Positions 34,300 through 46,744 of a DNA stretch of 64,000 nt are shown piece by piece. Both the position numbers and the translations under genes were made by a program. This DNA comes from Aptenodytes patagonicus (taxonomy: Eukaryota; Chordata; Aves; Sphenisciformes; Spheniscidae). Location of the stretch: assembly GCF_965638725.1 (NCBI RefSeq), contig NC_134976.1:1426001-1490000 (forward strand), in the 5' to 3' direction. How positions within the stretch are numbered: position 1 is the first letter of the stretch; each line of letters opens with the position of its first letter. The notes under the pieces were generated by a model, which saw only the letters and a list, made by a program, of their open reading frames with translations, was not told the origin of the DNA and searched no databases.

Positions 34300-35330
34300 T
34301 CTTCTTCTGCAAATCTCGTTGCACTCATAATGTAACCCATTTTAGGCTGAGACTTTCTTTGTAGGTTTTTTTTTGGCTTTTCTTAGTTGTAATAATGCTG
34401 TCCACAAAAGAAGAAGTGTCCTTCTTCATCTGCTTCTGTTTCAGCATCCACCTGTGTTTTGTGATCCATGGACTGTGTAAATGAGGAGCCGTGCTCTCTG
34501 CGTGTTTAAACAAAATTTTGTGTCACCTGGTGCCAGGGTAAAAGTGTGTCGAACAGCGGCTCAGAGCTGGCCTCTTTCATAGCATCTCTGTAATAAAATA
34601 GCATCTCCCCGGTGCAGAGCTTTCATGCCAGGCTCTTTCTCCAAAGCAGCCCGAGGAAGTTCCTCTTTGGAACATCTCCTTGTGTTCCGGAGTAAAAAGC
34701 TCGTGCCTGTTTGTGGCCTTTTAGAGACACAGGACTGGATTTAGGAGTCACCAGTCGGGCTCTAGTGACAGGCAAGATGGTGAGCGTAATTGAGGGACAC
34801 ACCCAGAGCTTTCCCATGGGTAACATTGAAGACACCCATCCTCTAAGAAAAGAAGCCGGACCTCCCTGGAGTGGTGATTCTCCAGGGTCAGCATGTTCCT
34901 GGGGTTGTGTTGGGATGGAGGAGATCGGCAAAGATTGGGATTGGGGCCTGAAGTCCAGGAGATGGGCAGACCTCCTCTGGGCACTCTCCAGTCCCTCCCC
35001 ACCTGTCTAGAGCGGGAATTCCCACAGAGGGACACACTAGTCCAGGTGTGGCCACACCACGGCTCCCTGGAGGGGGATGAAAACTCAAGATGTCTGGGTG
35101 GCCATGCTCCTCCTAATACATCCCCCTGTGCAGCTGGCCTTGCTCATGGTGAGCATGCACCACTGGCTCATCTGGTGTCCTTCGTAGTGCCCAGGACCTT
35201 CTCCTCAGGGTCACTGCTCAGCTGGTCACGTTCCCTCATATATGGGGTTATTCCTCCCCCCCCCCCCGATGCAGGACTGGCCACTTCTCCTTGGAAAACT
35301 TCAGAGGTTTTTGTTGGCTGAATCCCAGAG
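34300..35330. other. 3' flank of OR; no gene recognised
   Basis: Contains a stretch similar to the 3' flank of the OR pseudogene near 34,620. The region 34,860-35,120 has CR1-like words (CACTCTCCAG, CCAGGTGTGGCC) but is too diverged to define. A poly-C tract lies at 35,256-35,267. Confidence 0.35.
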
Positions 35331-35349
35331 TTTCTCAAGGTCATAGCAC

Positions 35350-35678
35350 CATAGATAAGTAACTATCAATAAACCAGCTCCAGGGACATCTGGATCAACA
35401 GACAAGCAGCGAGAATGCTGATGGCTGATGACGCTGCAGAAATATAGTTGCTTTGATAGTCATCAGTACTGTGTGTGTGTTAATTAGTGATTAGTCAAAT
35501 CACGTTGTACCTGAATGTTTGAATGGTATAAGACCCCTGCGTAAGGCCACATTTGAAGAACCCCAGTTTCGCTCGGACACCTCATGTGCGTGAATAAATA
35601 TTTACCCTTGTAATTCTGTACTTTGTGCCCGAGCCTCTCGCCTCAGTCAGCACGGGCCAGTTGCGAATTTTCATAACA
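35350..35678 (+). mobile_element. Probable LTR 3' part, third LTR family
   Basis: TATA-like GGTATAAGACC near 35,525, AATAAA at 35,593-35,598, and an end TTTTCATAACA at 35,678, resembling an LTR R-U5 layout. I cannot find the 5' end or a target duplication, so this is tentative. Confidence 0.45.
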
Positions 35679-35689
35679 CAAGCGACTGA

Positions 35690-36340
35690 TGGCCACTGCA
35701 CTGTGGCGAGGTCTCTCCCTTCTCCATGTAGTAGATGTAGGGCAGTCCAGGAAGACAAGGCACATCACACCGGGGTCTCCACTCATCTGCCTACACTCTC
35801 AAACTGCTCTTTTTTTTCCTCTTCCCCAACCTTTACTCACCCCTTTGGTAAGACAGTCAAGGACAGACAACAAGTTTTCACAGGGGGCCTGTCAGCAGCG
35901 TCTTGTCGTTCATGGAGATCACCTTCACCTTTGTCAAAGGCCCTCGCGGGCAGCAGAGACACCACTGACAAAAAAAACCCGTTTCTTGCCTGGGCTGCAC
36001 TTCCCAGCCCTGTTTCTCGCTGGCCTTGGGGACAGCAGGGTTTGCTCACTGTCACGGCATTCCATTTCAGCTTTAAGTTTCCAGATGCCGTCCACTTGGC
36101 CGTGTCTCTGCTGTGAAGCAAAGCCTTTGCACACAGAAGGGCTTTGACGCTTGGGGACGGGTTTCCTTTAAGACAAGTCAGAGCTTGGCCTGGAGCTACA
36201 CCTGAGGTGCCACAGCCCAGACGTGCACCCGTGCCCTCAGCCAGGGCAACAGACAAGTGGAGCGAGAGCCTGTGCTTTTTGACATCGGTAGAGTAACAGC
36301 CAAAGCGCGGTGGGACAAGGCACACAGCTCGGAGTGCTGC
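35690..36340 (+). pseudogene. Olfactory-receptor-like relic, copy 2 of 3
   Basis: Aligns with copies at 17,060-17,420 and, inverted, 41,165-41,990. The readable motif is KKPVSCLGCTSQPCFSLALG then TAGFA, the OR TM3-like stretch. Several stops and frame changes. Followed, as in the other copies, by a degraded CR1 endonuclease piece. Confidence 0.5.
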
Positions 36341-36399
36341 AATGGATGGCTATCGGCTTTTCAGGAGAGACAGGCTGGAAGGATCAGGAGTGGGGTTCC

Positions 36400-37530
36400 C
36401 TGAAAGTGAAGACTTTAACGGGATGTATGGAGCTCCTCTGTGGGGGCGGGTGAAGAGTTTGGTGATCCCTTGTGAGGGAGGGTCAGAGGAGAGGCCAGTA
36501 AAAGTGGCCTCTCGTGGTGGGAGATAAGGAACCCGCAGTCAGGGTGAGGAAGCGGGTACAGTCTTTTTGAAGGATCCCAAGGAAGCCTCTGGCTGTAGAA
36601 GCCTGGGTCTCCCTGGGGCCTGCAATGACCCTGGCATTTTCTGAAAGGGGAACACAGCAGCACGCACAGTCCAGGCGGTTCCTGGAGCGTCTTAGGACAA
36701 CGTCTTAGCACAGCGGCCAGACGGGCCGACGAACCCGGATGTGATACTTGCAAGCAAGGAAGAGCTGGTCAGAGGTGGGAAGATTGGCTGTCGTGGCCCT
36801 GAAATAGTGGGGTGCCAGCACCCGAGGGGAGTGAGGGAGCAGAATGGAAGACTGCAGAGGTTGGACCTCAGAGGAGCAGACTTCTGCCTCTTCTGGGGAG
36901 CTTTAGTGGGGATCTAATTGTCAGCACCACTGAAGGGCAGCAGAGCTCAGTACAGCTGGTCTCCAAGGACAGCATCCTCCAAGCAGAAGATTTGTCTGTA
37001 TCAAAAATCAGTTTGGAACCTGAAAGCGAATTCCAGGCAATCATAACGAGCTTTTCCTCCTTCAGGAACACTTCCAGAAGAAAACAAAGATACTGACTGG
37101 ACACTGCTGGATTTCGTAAGAGTAGGTAAAGACAGATCTGAAATCCTCCATGTCCTTTTTGCCTCAGACTTCACCAGCAAGGTCTCCCAGGCCTTTGTGC
37201 CTCAAGGCAGGACTCTGGAGGAGAACGGCCAACGGAGGACAGGAATCAAATCAGGGGCTACTTGAGCAAACTCCACCATTACCAGTACGTGGGAATGGCC
37301 GGGTCACATCCAGGGGTGCTGAGAAAGTAAGACAATGTCACAGTGAGACCACTCTCTGTCATCTTTGAAAGGTCATGGAGACTGGCGGGACTCCCGGACA
37401 TCTGGCAAAAGGTAAAGGCTGCACGCATCTTTCAGAAAGGTCCAGGGAATGAGCTGGGGAGCTAAAGGCTGCTTAGCTTCACTTTAGGTGAGGAACGTGT
37501 CCCAGAGCATGTCCTCTTGGATTGCATTTC
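36400..37530 (+). mobile_element. Degraded CR1 LINE
   Basis: The part at 36,540-36,800 corresponds to the CR1 endonuclease (CAGGCGGTTCCTGGAGCG, then GGAAGAGCTGGTCAGAGG). The part at 37,090-37,530 resembles the segment between endonuclease and reverse transcriptase. Many stops and indels. Confidence 0.55.
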
Positions 37531-37599
37531 TGGGTGCCTGAATGAGAAGGTGACTGGATCAATATTGTCTGGAGATTGGTGATATCACTTAACGTGTAA

Positions 37600-38570
37600 G
37601 AAACAAAGAAAAAAAATGAAAAAAAGAAGGAAGCCTATCTTATTGCTGTTTAGTATTGAAATCTATTGACTTCTGAAATCTCTCTAATTAGCCACGTGAG
37701 AACTGAGGAATTAAGGAAAACTACGCACAGACACTCGGCTTGTTAGGGCGTTTTGCATGTTAATGAGCCCTCTAGTGGCAAGATCCTGCAGGTCCTGGCA
37801 GATTGAAGAAGCCTCAAGAGAAGCAAAAGTCAGCAGCAAAACTCCAAGTTCCTGAGGGTGTTAGCAGGCCCCACTGATGTCCATCACCGGAGAGACCGTG
37901 GAGGGCATGACCAGAGAAGATTCCCGTCCCTGGGGACTGGTGAAGGAGAAAGTCAGAAGCGCTGGTTGCAGGTGGAAAAGCAAATGTGGAGGTGGCTCTG
38001 AAAACCTTGGCTGCATTTCATCAATCAAGAGAGCAAAGCTCTGAGCCCTGTCCCCTGGGAAAGGGGATTCTTCCCTCATGGGAGTCTCAGGGCTTTTCCT
38101 GGGGGCGGTGAGAGGTGGGGGTGTGCAATGCTGAGTGCAGGACAGCGGTAGGACACGTCCCAGCCTGTGTGGAGGTGAGGAGGCAACAAGGCACTGGGAC
38201 CATAAGGAACTGCTGTCCTCTCATGGGCCCCAGTGGAAGAGACAAGCAGCCACAGCCGAGGGGACAAGGATGTCAGTTCTGTTGGGGGGGATGTCCCAGC
38301 CCCACCAAGGCCCTTGGTTGTCCCCACCACAGGCTGTCCTACGCCTGTGCCTGTTTCCCTGAAAACTTTAACCACCTCCTTGGTTCCCTGCCTCACTCTG
38401 ACCCGGGATCTCCCAAGCTTTACTGGTGTCCTTCTGTCCCCAGCGGTTGTGTCTTCAAACGCAAAGTTTGCTGAGGATTTGCCAGTGCCTGTGAGTTCCC
38501 AACAACCCACCCAGCTTCTTCCCAAGCCCTGCTAATGCTCCCCTAGCACCCAAGATGTCCTAGCCCCCAG
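37600..38570 (+). repeat. Diverged duplicated segment, copy B
   Basis: Collinear with parts of 27,500-28,190 (copy A) and 43,900-44,680 (copy C). Shared: GTTAATGAGCCCTCTAGTGGC, CAAAACTCCAAGTTCCTGAG, CCGAGGGGACAAGG, CCACCACAGGCTGTCC. No recognisable coding function. Confidence 0.6.
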
Positions 38571-40745
38571 ACTTGCTTGAATCTTCACTCCATATGCCAG
38601 CACTGACCTGCGCAGCCTCCTCCTTCTGCTGCCTCGAATTATAAAAAAAATCAACTTATTTCAATTCAGCATGACCCCCCACCACCACCACTTACCCATG
38701 CTATTTCAGGTCTTCTTCCTACCTTTAGCACACTTATTGCTACACGTACACCGCTCTCTCACCTGCACTGCCACGTGTCTCACAAATCCTTCCCTCTTTC
38801 CCTGCAGTGACAGAACCTCATCCCGGGAGAACCTCCAGGCTCACGGATGTTTCCTGAGGTCCATCCAAGCGTGGGGAGTGAAGGAGGAAAAGAGAGCAAG
38901 GTCCTTCCTGCCATATTCCCGGGACAAACATCCTCCGCGTCTCCTCTGCCAACAGCCGTCAACTGCCTTCCCTTTCTGGGCTCTGACATGGTTGTGAGGA
39001 TTTGCTAAAGCCAGCAGCCATCACTTGGATTCTCACTGATGAGCCCCGACTCTCTCTCCCAGACCTCCACGCGGGCAAGCACTGCTGCTCAAGGCCGCTT
39101 ACGCTTCAGAAGAGGCCTTGGATCTGCCTGGTGCTTATCAACTATCTTCCTGGCTCCCTCCAGCGCCCATGGTGAGCTTTCTTGTCCATAGCAGGGCCTT
39201 TATGACCATCTTTTATGAAATCATTGTCCTTTTATGATCTTCTGTGCAGAAAGAGTAGTCACAGGAAGGCATCAAACACCCCAGAAGGGATGTCAAGCGA
39301 AGTGCCAGTAAGAACCAGGTGAGCAACGCCCACGGCTGCGGCTTCCTTGCAGGGAGTCCCTCCTCAGAAGGGGAGCCAGCCTCTGCCAGCCTGGGGAGGG
39401 AAATCAGCAGTGGCCGTGCCACCTGGGAACACAAAGGGTGACTTTTGCAAGACCGCCCCGCCTCTGAACCGCTTTAGATATGTACTTCTGGACTGGGGGG
39501 TCATGCTGTATATTGCAAATACTGATTTAATTGGCATTGCCCAAAGTGGCTACCACAGACGCCAACTGCTCCACTGCCGGTATTTATATTTAGGCAGATT
39601 CATGCTTGTGGTGGTGCAGATACTGGTATTCTTGGGGAAATCACACAAACACTTGAAGAATAATGGAAGGATTACCATCTTAGTGGCCCTCCAGTGAGGT
39701 GGCTCCTCTTTGCCAATGTCTCACTGTCATTGCACAGGGTCTAAACCTGCGCAAGTGTTCTGGGTGTGGTGTCAAAAGCGCTGAGCAGAGGGGGATAATC
39801 GCTTCTTCTGGCTGTGGTCCTGCTCATAGAGCCCAGGATCCTCTGCTGGGTCATGTTTTGCCTAATGAAACTCAAGGACCGCCAGAGCTTTTTCCAGAGC
39901 TGCTACCCAGCTGCGCAGCCCCTGGCCTCTGTCCCTGCAGCCTGTAATCCCCCTGCTCGGTCCTTGGCTCTTTTTAGCAGATGTATACAAGATTTGCCTT
40001 TTGCTTTCTCCAGTCATGATGACCTTCCAAAATGTACCAGAGCGGCCCTGCTATGGCATTGGCCCGGTCTCTCAACATCCTTGGATGCATCCCGTCTCAG
40101 CCAATGGACTATTAAGGGTTGACCTTACCTAAGTAACCCCTGACTTGATCTCCATCCACTGCTGGATTCTGCCTGGGGTTCTGAGGCACACGGAACTGGG
40201 AGACATTGCTGGTGAAGACAAAAGCCAAGAGTACCTCACACCTATCTACACCTACTCTTACTAAATTCAGCAGTGGCCACACATTAGCGTCATGTCTTCT
40301 TTAACTGTTCCTGAAGTAGTAACAGCTCATCGTTGGGCCCTTGAACTCCCTTGCAAGTGTCAACTCTGTGGGAGCTCTGGCTTTCCTAAAACCAACCGTA
40401 TTTCTGAATTCCTCCTTTGTTTCAATCCTTGCATCCACCTCTTGTATGCTTCCTTTTTTTTATGCAGCTTCCCCATGAGTTTCCCGTTTCCCCAAGCTTC
40501 TCTCTTGATACCTCTGCTCGTTTTCCGGACTATTGGTATGCACGCTCTCATACTTGAAAGGCACTGTCCTTGAAGACCAGCTGTACTGAGCTCAGCTGCT
40601 TTCTGTGCTGCTCATATGCGACTTAAAGTCACAAGACAAGGCCAAAGCCTGCTCCTCTGAGGTCTAGCGTCTGCACTCTTCTATTCTCCTTCCCCTTGGG
40701 AGGTGAGACCCCGCTGTTTCATGGTCACGACAGCCAAGGCTGACA
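38571..40745. other. No gene recognised
   Basis: About 2.2 kb of sequence without clear repeats or exons. Short open frames occur on both strands but show no known domain. Confidence 0.35.
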
Positions 40746-41160
40746 CTGGTTTTCATATCCATGTCCATCTCTTCCTTCTTTGAGAGTAACAAATGCAGAT
40801 GAGTGTCACCATTTTTGGCCAGTCTGGCAGCGGTGCTATGAAGCCCTGTGTCCCAAGCCCCTCCAAAACCTCCAGGACTGTTTGCACGCTGTTGTGGTCT
40901 CCTTCCAGTGAATGCCAGGGCAATTCAAGTCCGCAAGGGAACTTCAATGCGTTCTTTGTCTCCCACCACAATGGCACCCTTACCGGTCTCTCCTCTGACC
41001 CTCACCCTCAAGGGCTCACCCAATTTCTTCATCCCAGAGAGGAGCTGAACACATCTAAGCAGCTCCTTCACACTGGGGCCACCTCCCTCCTCATCTTTCC
41101 AGCCTGCCTCTCCTGATGATCCTGTACCCACCCATCACAGCGCCCCAGTCCTGTGAGCTG
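40746..41160 (-). mobile_element. Degraded CR1 endonuclease-region fragment
   Basis: The complement aligns with 36,480-36,790: GAGGAGAGACCGGTAAGGG, GGTGGGAGACAAAGAA and CACTGGAAGGAGACCAC. It keeps the order OR-like relic then CR1 on the inverted strand. Confidence 0.45.
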
Positions 41161-41164
41161 TCCC

Positions 41165-41990
41165 AACACGCCTCAGCTGTTATCCCCTCCAAGTGGAATG
41201 ACAATCCCTCCAAGATTGCAGGCAGAGCTCCAGCTCCTCCCGCCTGTGCCCCAGGCTGAGGGCACGGGTGCATGTCTGGGCTGCAGCACCTCAGCTGTGG
41301 CACGTGTGGGCTGGGACCAGACTTAGAACGGGCAAACCTGCTACCAAGCGCCCAAGACCTCAAGTGTGCGAAGGCTTTGCTTCAGGGCGGAGACATGGTG
41401 GAGTGGAGAGCAGATGGCAACGTAAAGAAGAAATGAGGTGGCCACAAAGAAGGCAAAGCCTGCTCTCTCCAAGGCCAGAGAGAAACAGAGCTGGGCTGTG
41501 CAGTCCGAGCAGGAGAGGGGTTTGCTGTCTGTGGTGTCCCTGCAGCCTCTGAGGGTGGAGGTGAAGCTGATCTCAGGAAGGAAGAGATGATGTTGAGAGT
41601 GTCCTTGGGTGTGGACGTCCTGTGATACCAGCACAGTGAAAAATCATTGGCCTGATCCACGATTGTGGCATCGAGGGGATGGTTAAACAATGGGGGAGAG
41701 AAGAACTGGCAGGGATTGAGAGGGAAGGCACACGAGTGGGGACCCTGGTGTGATGTGCTTGGCATTCATGCACTGCCCAGCATCTACTGGGTAGAGAAGG
41801 GACAGACCGTACGTCACTGCGGCGGTGGGATTCAGTCATTGGCCCAAAGGCACCAAATCTGTCTGAGATGCCCTGGGTGGTGCCTGTCACACAACCAGTC
41901 TGAATGGGGATCGGGTTCTTGTATAGGACCTGTGCTGTCCATGTCAGCTGCATGCAGTCGTGCTGGAGCACCCTGGCATCTCACATGGCG
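41165..41990 (-). pseudogene. Olfactory-receptor-like relic, copy 3 of 3 (inverted)
   Basis: Best preserved of the three. One frame reads KPLSCSDCTAQLCFSLALE, then FAFFVATSFLLYVAICSPLHHVSAL, matching OR TM3 through the YVAIC.PLHY signature except that DR is replaced by LL. The upstream TM2-like part is in another frame. Not functional. Confidence 0.55.
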
Positions 41991-42219
41991 CTACAGGCCT
42001 GTATTTGGATGTGAAATTAAGGTTCAGCGTCCCTGAATCAGTTTAGACAATGAGAGTGCAAGGGATGCACTTGACGAAACTGCCGTTCCGCTGGAAGGAC
42101 ATGTAGAAAATAGAGCTGTTGGAGAACAGAGGGAGAGAGGCTTCGCTCTCCCCATGGCACGTGACTCCGTTTGGTCAGCTGAATACCTCTCTAGGCTGCC
42201 CAGGACATAAGGAATATCT

Positions 42220-44760
42220 CCAGGTTCAGGAGTCCTACGTGTGGGCATCCGATGTCATTCCACCTGGCACGTTTCATTTCCCTCCAGCCTCCAAGAAGAT
42301 GCCCCCAGATGCTGCCCTGTCTCTCAGCATTGCTCCACTAGAGCTCGCAGTCACCTGCACACATCTTAGACCACCCCCTGAACCTCAGATGGCACCAGGT
42401 GTTTGGGGCTGAACAGCTCCCTCCTGCCTGCCATCTCAATTAATGAGCATGGGAGCTGAGACAAGGAGCTGACGTGCAGGTGCCAATTTACAGGCTGCTT
42501 AGGCTCGGTATTTCCACATGTGCGGATTAAACCGAGCGTTTCTCAAGTCATCTTCTCAGCAGACTCTCTGCACATATGCATTTTTCCAGTGTCCATCCAG
42601 TTTTCCTCCTCCCATTCCCCTCCATTCACTCAGACCCCTCCCAATACCCAGGTGCTGCTTTGAGCTTCAGGCGGTTTAAAGCTTGCGGCTCCTGTCGCCC
42701 GTCTCTTTAGCCGGCTCCTTCCTTGCCTTTCTCTCTGTCCTTTCCTTCTAATCTCACGGAAGATTTTCCCACCTGTCCTGGTTTCGGCAGGGATAGAGTT
42801 AATTGCCTTCCTAGTAGCTGGTACAGTGCTGTGTTTTGGATTCAGGATGAGAACAATGTTGATAACGCACCGATGGTTTAGTTGTTGCTGAGCAGTGCTT
42901 ACACTAGTCGAGGACTTTTCAGTTTCCCGTGCTCTACCGACTGAGAAGGCTGGAGGTGCACAAGAAGCTGGGAGGGGGCACAGCCAAACTGGCCAAAGGG
43001 ACATTCCATACCATGGGACGTCATGCTCAGCATATAAAGCTGGGGGAAGAAGAAGGAAGGGGGGGGGATGTTCGGAGTGGTGGCGTTTTGTCTTCCCAAG
43101 TCACCGTTACGCGTGATGGAGCCCTGCTTTCCTGGAGATGGCTGAACACCTGCCTGCCCATGGGAAGGAGGGAATGAATTCCTTGTTCTGCTTTGCTTGC
43201 GTGCGCGGCTTTTGCTTTCCCTATTAAACTGTCTTTATCTCAACCCACGGGTTTCCTCACTTTTACCCTTCCGATTCTCTCCCCCATCCCACCGTGGGGG
43301 GGGGGGAGTGAGCGAGCGGCTGCGTGGTGCTCGGTTGCCGACTGAGGTTAAACCACGACACCACTCAAAAGCAGAAGTGGAATTTAGCGGAGGCAACTCG
43401 GACCTGATAGACAGCTGAGGAATGTATTTTATTCTTTACTGAACTACTCTTTTCCCTTTCTTGGTTTGGTTTTGTTCTTGTTAACTAAGGGAAACGCTGT
43501 CTCTGTGTGCAGCCACTTCTCCAAGTAAAGCTCGGTTAGATTTTTTTTTAACGTGCGTGATGTAAGTCTCGGGTGACTGGCGAGAGAAACGGCAGGTTGA
43601 GCTGGGGTGGGGTGGGTGGGATGCAGAGTGTCTCTAGAGTGTCCGACAGGAAGGGTCTTGCTTTTCCTCACGTAGTCCTACTTCATCATGAGACACTCTG
43701 GCTCGATAGGAATTGGAGATTGTTTATATTGTTTATTCTGTAAGCAGGAAAGAAAGAAGGCTGGAAAAAAAAGCATCAACCTTTTAAAATGTTATTTCTT
43801 TTTGAAATCTTCTCATTTAGACTACGCTCCTGACGTGGCTCTCTAATGAACCACACAAGAATGGAGGAATGAAAGAAAACGGCAGCGAGCCGGGGCACGT
43901 TGGGGGTATTTGGATTTCCACGAGCCCTCTGGTGCCAAGTTCCTGAACTGCAGATACTGCAAGAAGATCGAGCGAGCCTCTGAAGAAGTAGTTAAAAATG
44001 TGATTAAAACCTCCAAGCTTCTGAGGGCGTCAGTGGCCCCCCCCCCCCCTGAGGGCCAGCACAGATGGAGCCATGAAGGGAAGCCGGGGTGGAGGTGCCC
44101 CTCCCTGGTGGCTGCCTTGAACTGGAAGGAGGTGAGCCCTGGTTAGAGGTGGCAAAGGCAATGTGCAGGCGGCTCTGATGAATCCTTGATGTGTTTCATC
44201 GAGAAGGAGGGGCGAGCTCTGATCCCTGGGACCTGGGAAGGGAGATCCTTTTCCTTGTGCGTTGCTCGGGGCTCTTCCTGGAGCAGGGTGATGTGGGGGT
44301 GTGCGATGGCGGGTGCAGGACAACCCTAGGACTGCCTGAACTCTATGGGGGATGAGGAGGTAACAAAGCCGTGGGGCTGTAAGGAAATGGTGTCTCCTCG
44401 TGGCTCTTGGTGGCAGTGACGCTATTCACAGCTGAGAGGACAGAGATCTTGGTTGCGTCGGGGAAGTCGCAGCCCCACCAAGGCCCTCAGTCATCGCCAC
44501 CACAGGCTCTCCCATGCTGTCCCATGCCTGCAGCAGATCTCCCGCAGACTTTGGCCACCACCCCCCCCCCTGCTTCCTCACCTCACTCTGAACCTAGGAT
44601 CGCCCAGGCTTTCGGAATGTCTTTTTGCCCTAGGGAGGCCTTTTCCTTCTAACACAAAGCTTGTGGTCTTCTGGGGATTTGCCAAACCCGTGACTCCCCA
44701 AGCAACACAGCCAGGTTCTTTCAAAGCTAATGCTCCTAAGTCACCTAAGATATCCCAGCA
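42220..44760 (+). repeat. Diverged duplicated segment, copy C, containing a solo LTR
   Basis: Shares GGTGCTGCTTTGAGCTTCAGG (about 42,651), a stretch ending in CAGCCACTTCTCC near 43,511, GAGCCCTCTGGTGCCAAG (43,922) and CCACCACAGGCTCTCCCATG (44,497) with copies A and B. The LTR at 42774-43360 has inserted into it. Confidence 0.55.
42774..43360 (+). mobile_element. Solo LTR (587 bp) of the 18.5-kb retroelement family
   Basis: Complete from TGTCCTGG to CCACGACA, with no internal sequence. The flanks CCACC and CCACT give an imperfect 5-bp target duplication. It has a TATA-like CATATAAAG near 43,033 and a central part (43,040-43,210) different from that of the 18.5-kb LTRs, so it is a distinct subfamily, shared with the fragment at 991-1349. 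Confidence 0.88.
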
Positions 44761-44774
44761 CCGTACTTACTTAT

Positions 44775-46060
44775 CACAGAATCATAGAATCATAGGATAG
44801 TTTGGGTTGGAAGGGACCTCTAAAGGCCATCTAGTCCAGCCCCCCCTGCCGTGGGCAGGGACATCTTCAACTAGATCAGGTCGCTCAGAGCCCCGTCCAG
44901 CCTGACCTGGAATGTTTCCAGGGATGGGGCATCCACCCCCTCTCTGGGCAGCCTGTGCCAGTGTTTCACCACCCTCAGCATCAAAAATTTCTTCCTTATA
45001 TCTAGTCTAAATCTACCCCCCTTTAGTTTAAAGCCATTCCCTCTTGTCCTGTCACAGCGGGCCTTGCTAAAAAGTTTGCCCCCATCTTTTTTATAAGCCC
45101 CCTTTAAGTACTGATAGACTGCAAGAAGGTCTCCCCAAAGCCTTCTCTTCTCTAGGCTGAACAACCCCATCTCTCTCAGCCTTTCTTCATAGGAGAGGTA
45201 TTCCATCCCCCTGATCGTTTTTGTGACCCTCCTCTGGACCCACTCCAACAGGTCCGTGTCTTTCTTATGCTGAGGGCTCCAGAGCTGGACGCAGTACTCC
45301 AGGGGGGGTCTCACCAGAGCAGAGTAGAGGGGCAGAGTCACCTCCTTCCACCTGCTGGCCACGCTTCTTTGGATGCCACCCAGGATACGGTTGGCCTTCT
45401 GGGCTGTGAGCGCACATTGCTGGCTCATGTCCAGCTTTTCATCCACCAGTACCCCAAGTCCTTCTCGGCAGGGCTGCTCTCCATCCCTTCATGCCCCAGC
45501 CTGTATGGATACCGGGGGTTGCCCCGACCCAGGTGCAGGACCTTGCACTTGGCCTTCTTAAACCTGATGAGGTTCACACAGGCCCACTTCTCGAGCTTGT
45601 CCGGGTCCCTCTGGATGGCATCCCACCCCTCTGGCGTGTCGACCGCACCACTCAGCCTGGTGTCACCTGCAAACTTGCTGAGGGTGCACTCGATCCCACT
45701 ATCTATGTCATTGATGAAGATATTAAACTGTACTGGTCCCAGTACGGACCCCTGCGGGACGCCACTCGTCACCGATCTCCATCCGGACATTGAGCCGTTG
45801 ACCACTACTCTCTGGATGCGACCATCCAACCAATTCCTCACCCACCAAACAGTCCACCCATCAAATCTGTATGTCTCCAATTTAGAGAGGAAGGATCTTC
45901 TCCTACAGTGGGAGGGACTTTGCTCCCCAAGTCCCTGCCTTGAGGTCCAGCCACTGGAGAGGTGTGGGAAGAGAGGTTGCCAGTGAAGGCTGAGGCAAAA
46001 AAGTCCTTGAGAACCTCAGCCTTCTCCTCGGCCGTTGTTACCAGTCTGCCAGTGAGAAGA
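44775..46060 (-). mobile_element. CR1 LINE, long 3' portion
   Basis: From the tail repeat (ATCATAGAATCATAGGA) leftmost, the complement reads through 3' UTR, thumb region ([24 protein letters not shown]), RT core ([28 protein letters not shown]), then, after an internal deletion near 45,880, the N-terminal RT region ([15 protein letters not shown]). The catalytic FADD reads FAGD here. A frameshift occurs near 45,440. Confidence 0.9.
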
Positions 46061-46744
46061 TGGACAGTCTCCAGGGCAGGGTTGTTCTGAGCGACCACCA
46101 TGATCCCAACCGTGGTCACCAGGCCAGCCAGCCAGGGGAGAAGACACTGGAGAGCAAAAGACTTTCTTGGGGTGCTTGGGCCACTCCAGGAACGTTGGGT
46201 ATCGCCGGGGTGGTCTCCATTCTAAGGTGGGCTTTGACCAGATGTTCTCCAGCACCTTCAACCTCTCTTCTTCCTCTTCTCCTCTTGGATTTGACCTTGA
46301 AACTATCTCAGGACTCTGGATGTCTCCACCAGAGTGGTTTTCTTCTCAGTCAACACCCAAGGTTGAGCTTGAGACCTTCTAAAGATCTAAAGGCCACCTG
46401 GAACCATCTGAGGAGGACAAGCTTTGAGCCCGCCCAAGCTCTGGAGAAGACTTGGGCAGAGGCTTCCCACCAAGGAAGGCTGGATGAGGTGAAGGGGGGG
46501 GGGGTCTCAGCTAAGGGCTGAAGGCGCTGGGGGAGGTGGGGCTGCCCCACAGGAAGGTGAAGGTCCAGAAGTGGGGCTGCAGCTGGGGCCAGAGGACACG
46601 TGGGGCGTGGCGTGGGGGAGGAGAGGGTGGGGAGGGAGGGGGTCTGGACAATGGACACACTTAGGGGGTCCCAAGGTTGCGCTTAGGGATCCAGGGGGGT
46701 CACTTAGGGGTATGGGGGGGAACTTATGGGTCTAAAGGGGCACT
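46061..46744. other. Transition zone; no gene recognised
   Basis: Contains the change from interspersed-repeat-rich sequence to the GC-rich tandem-repeat block. G-runs at 46,495-46,503 and beyond. No coding exon recognised. Confidence 0.4.
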
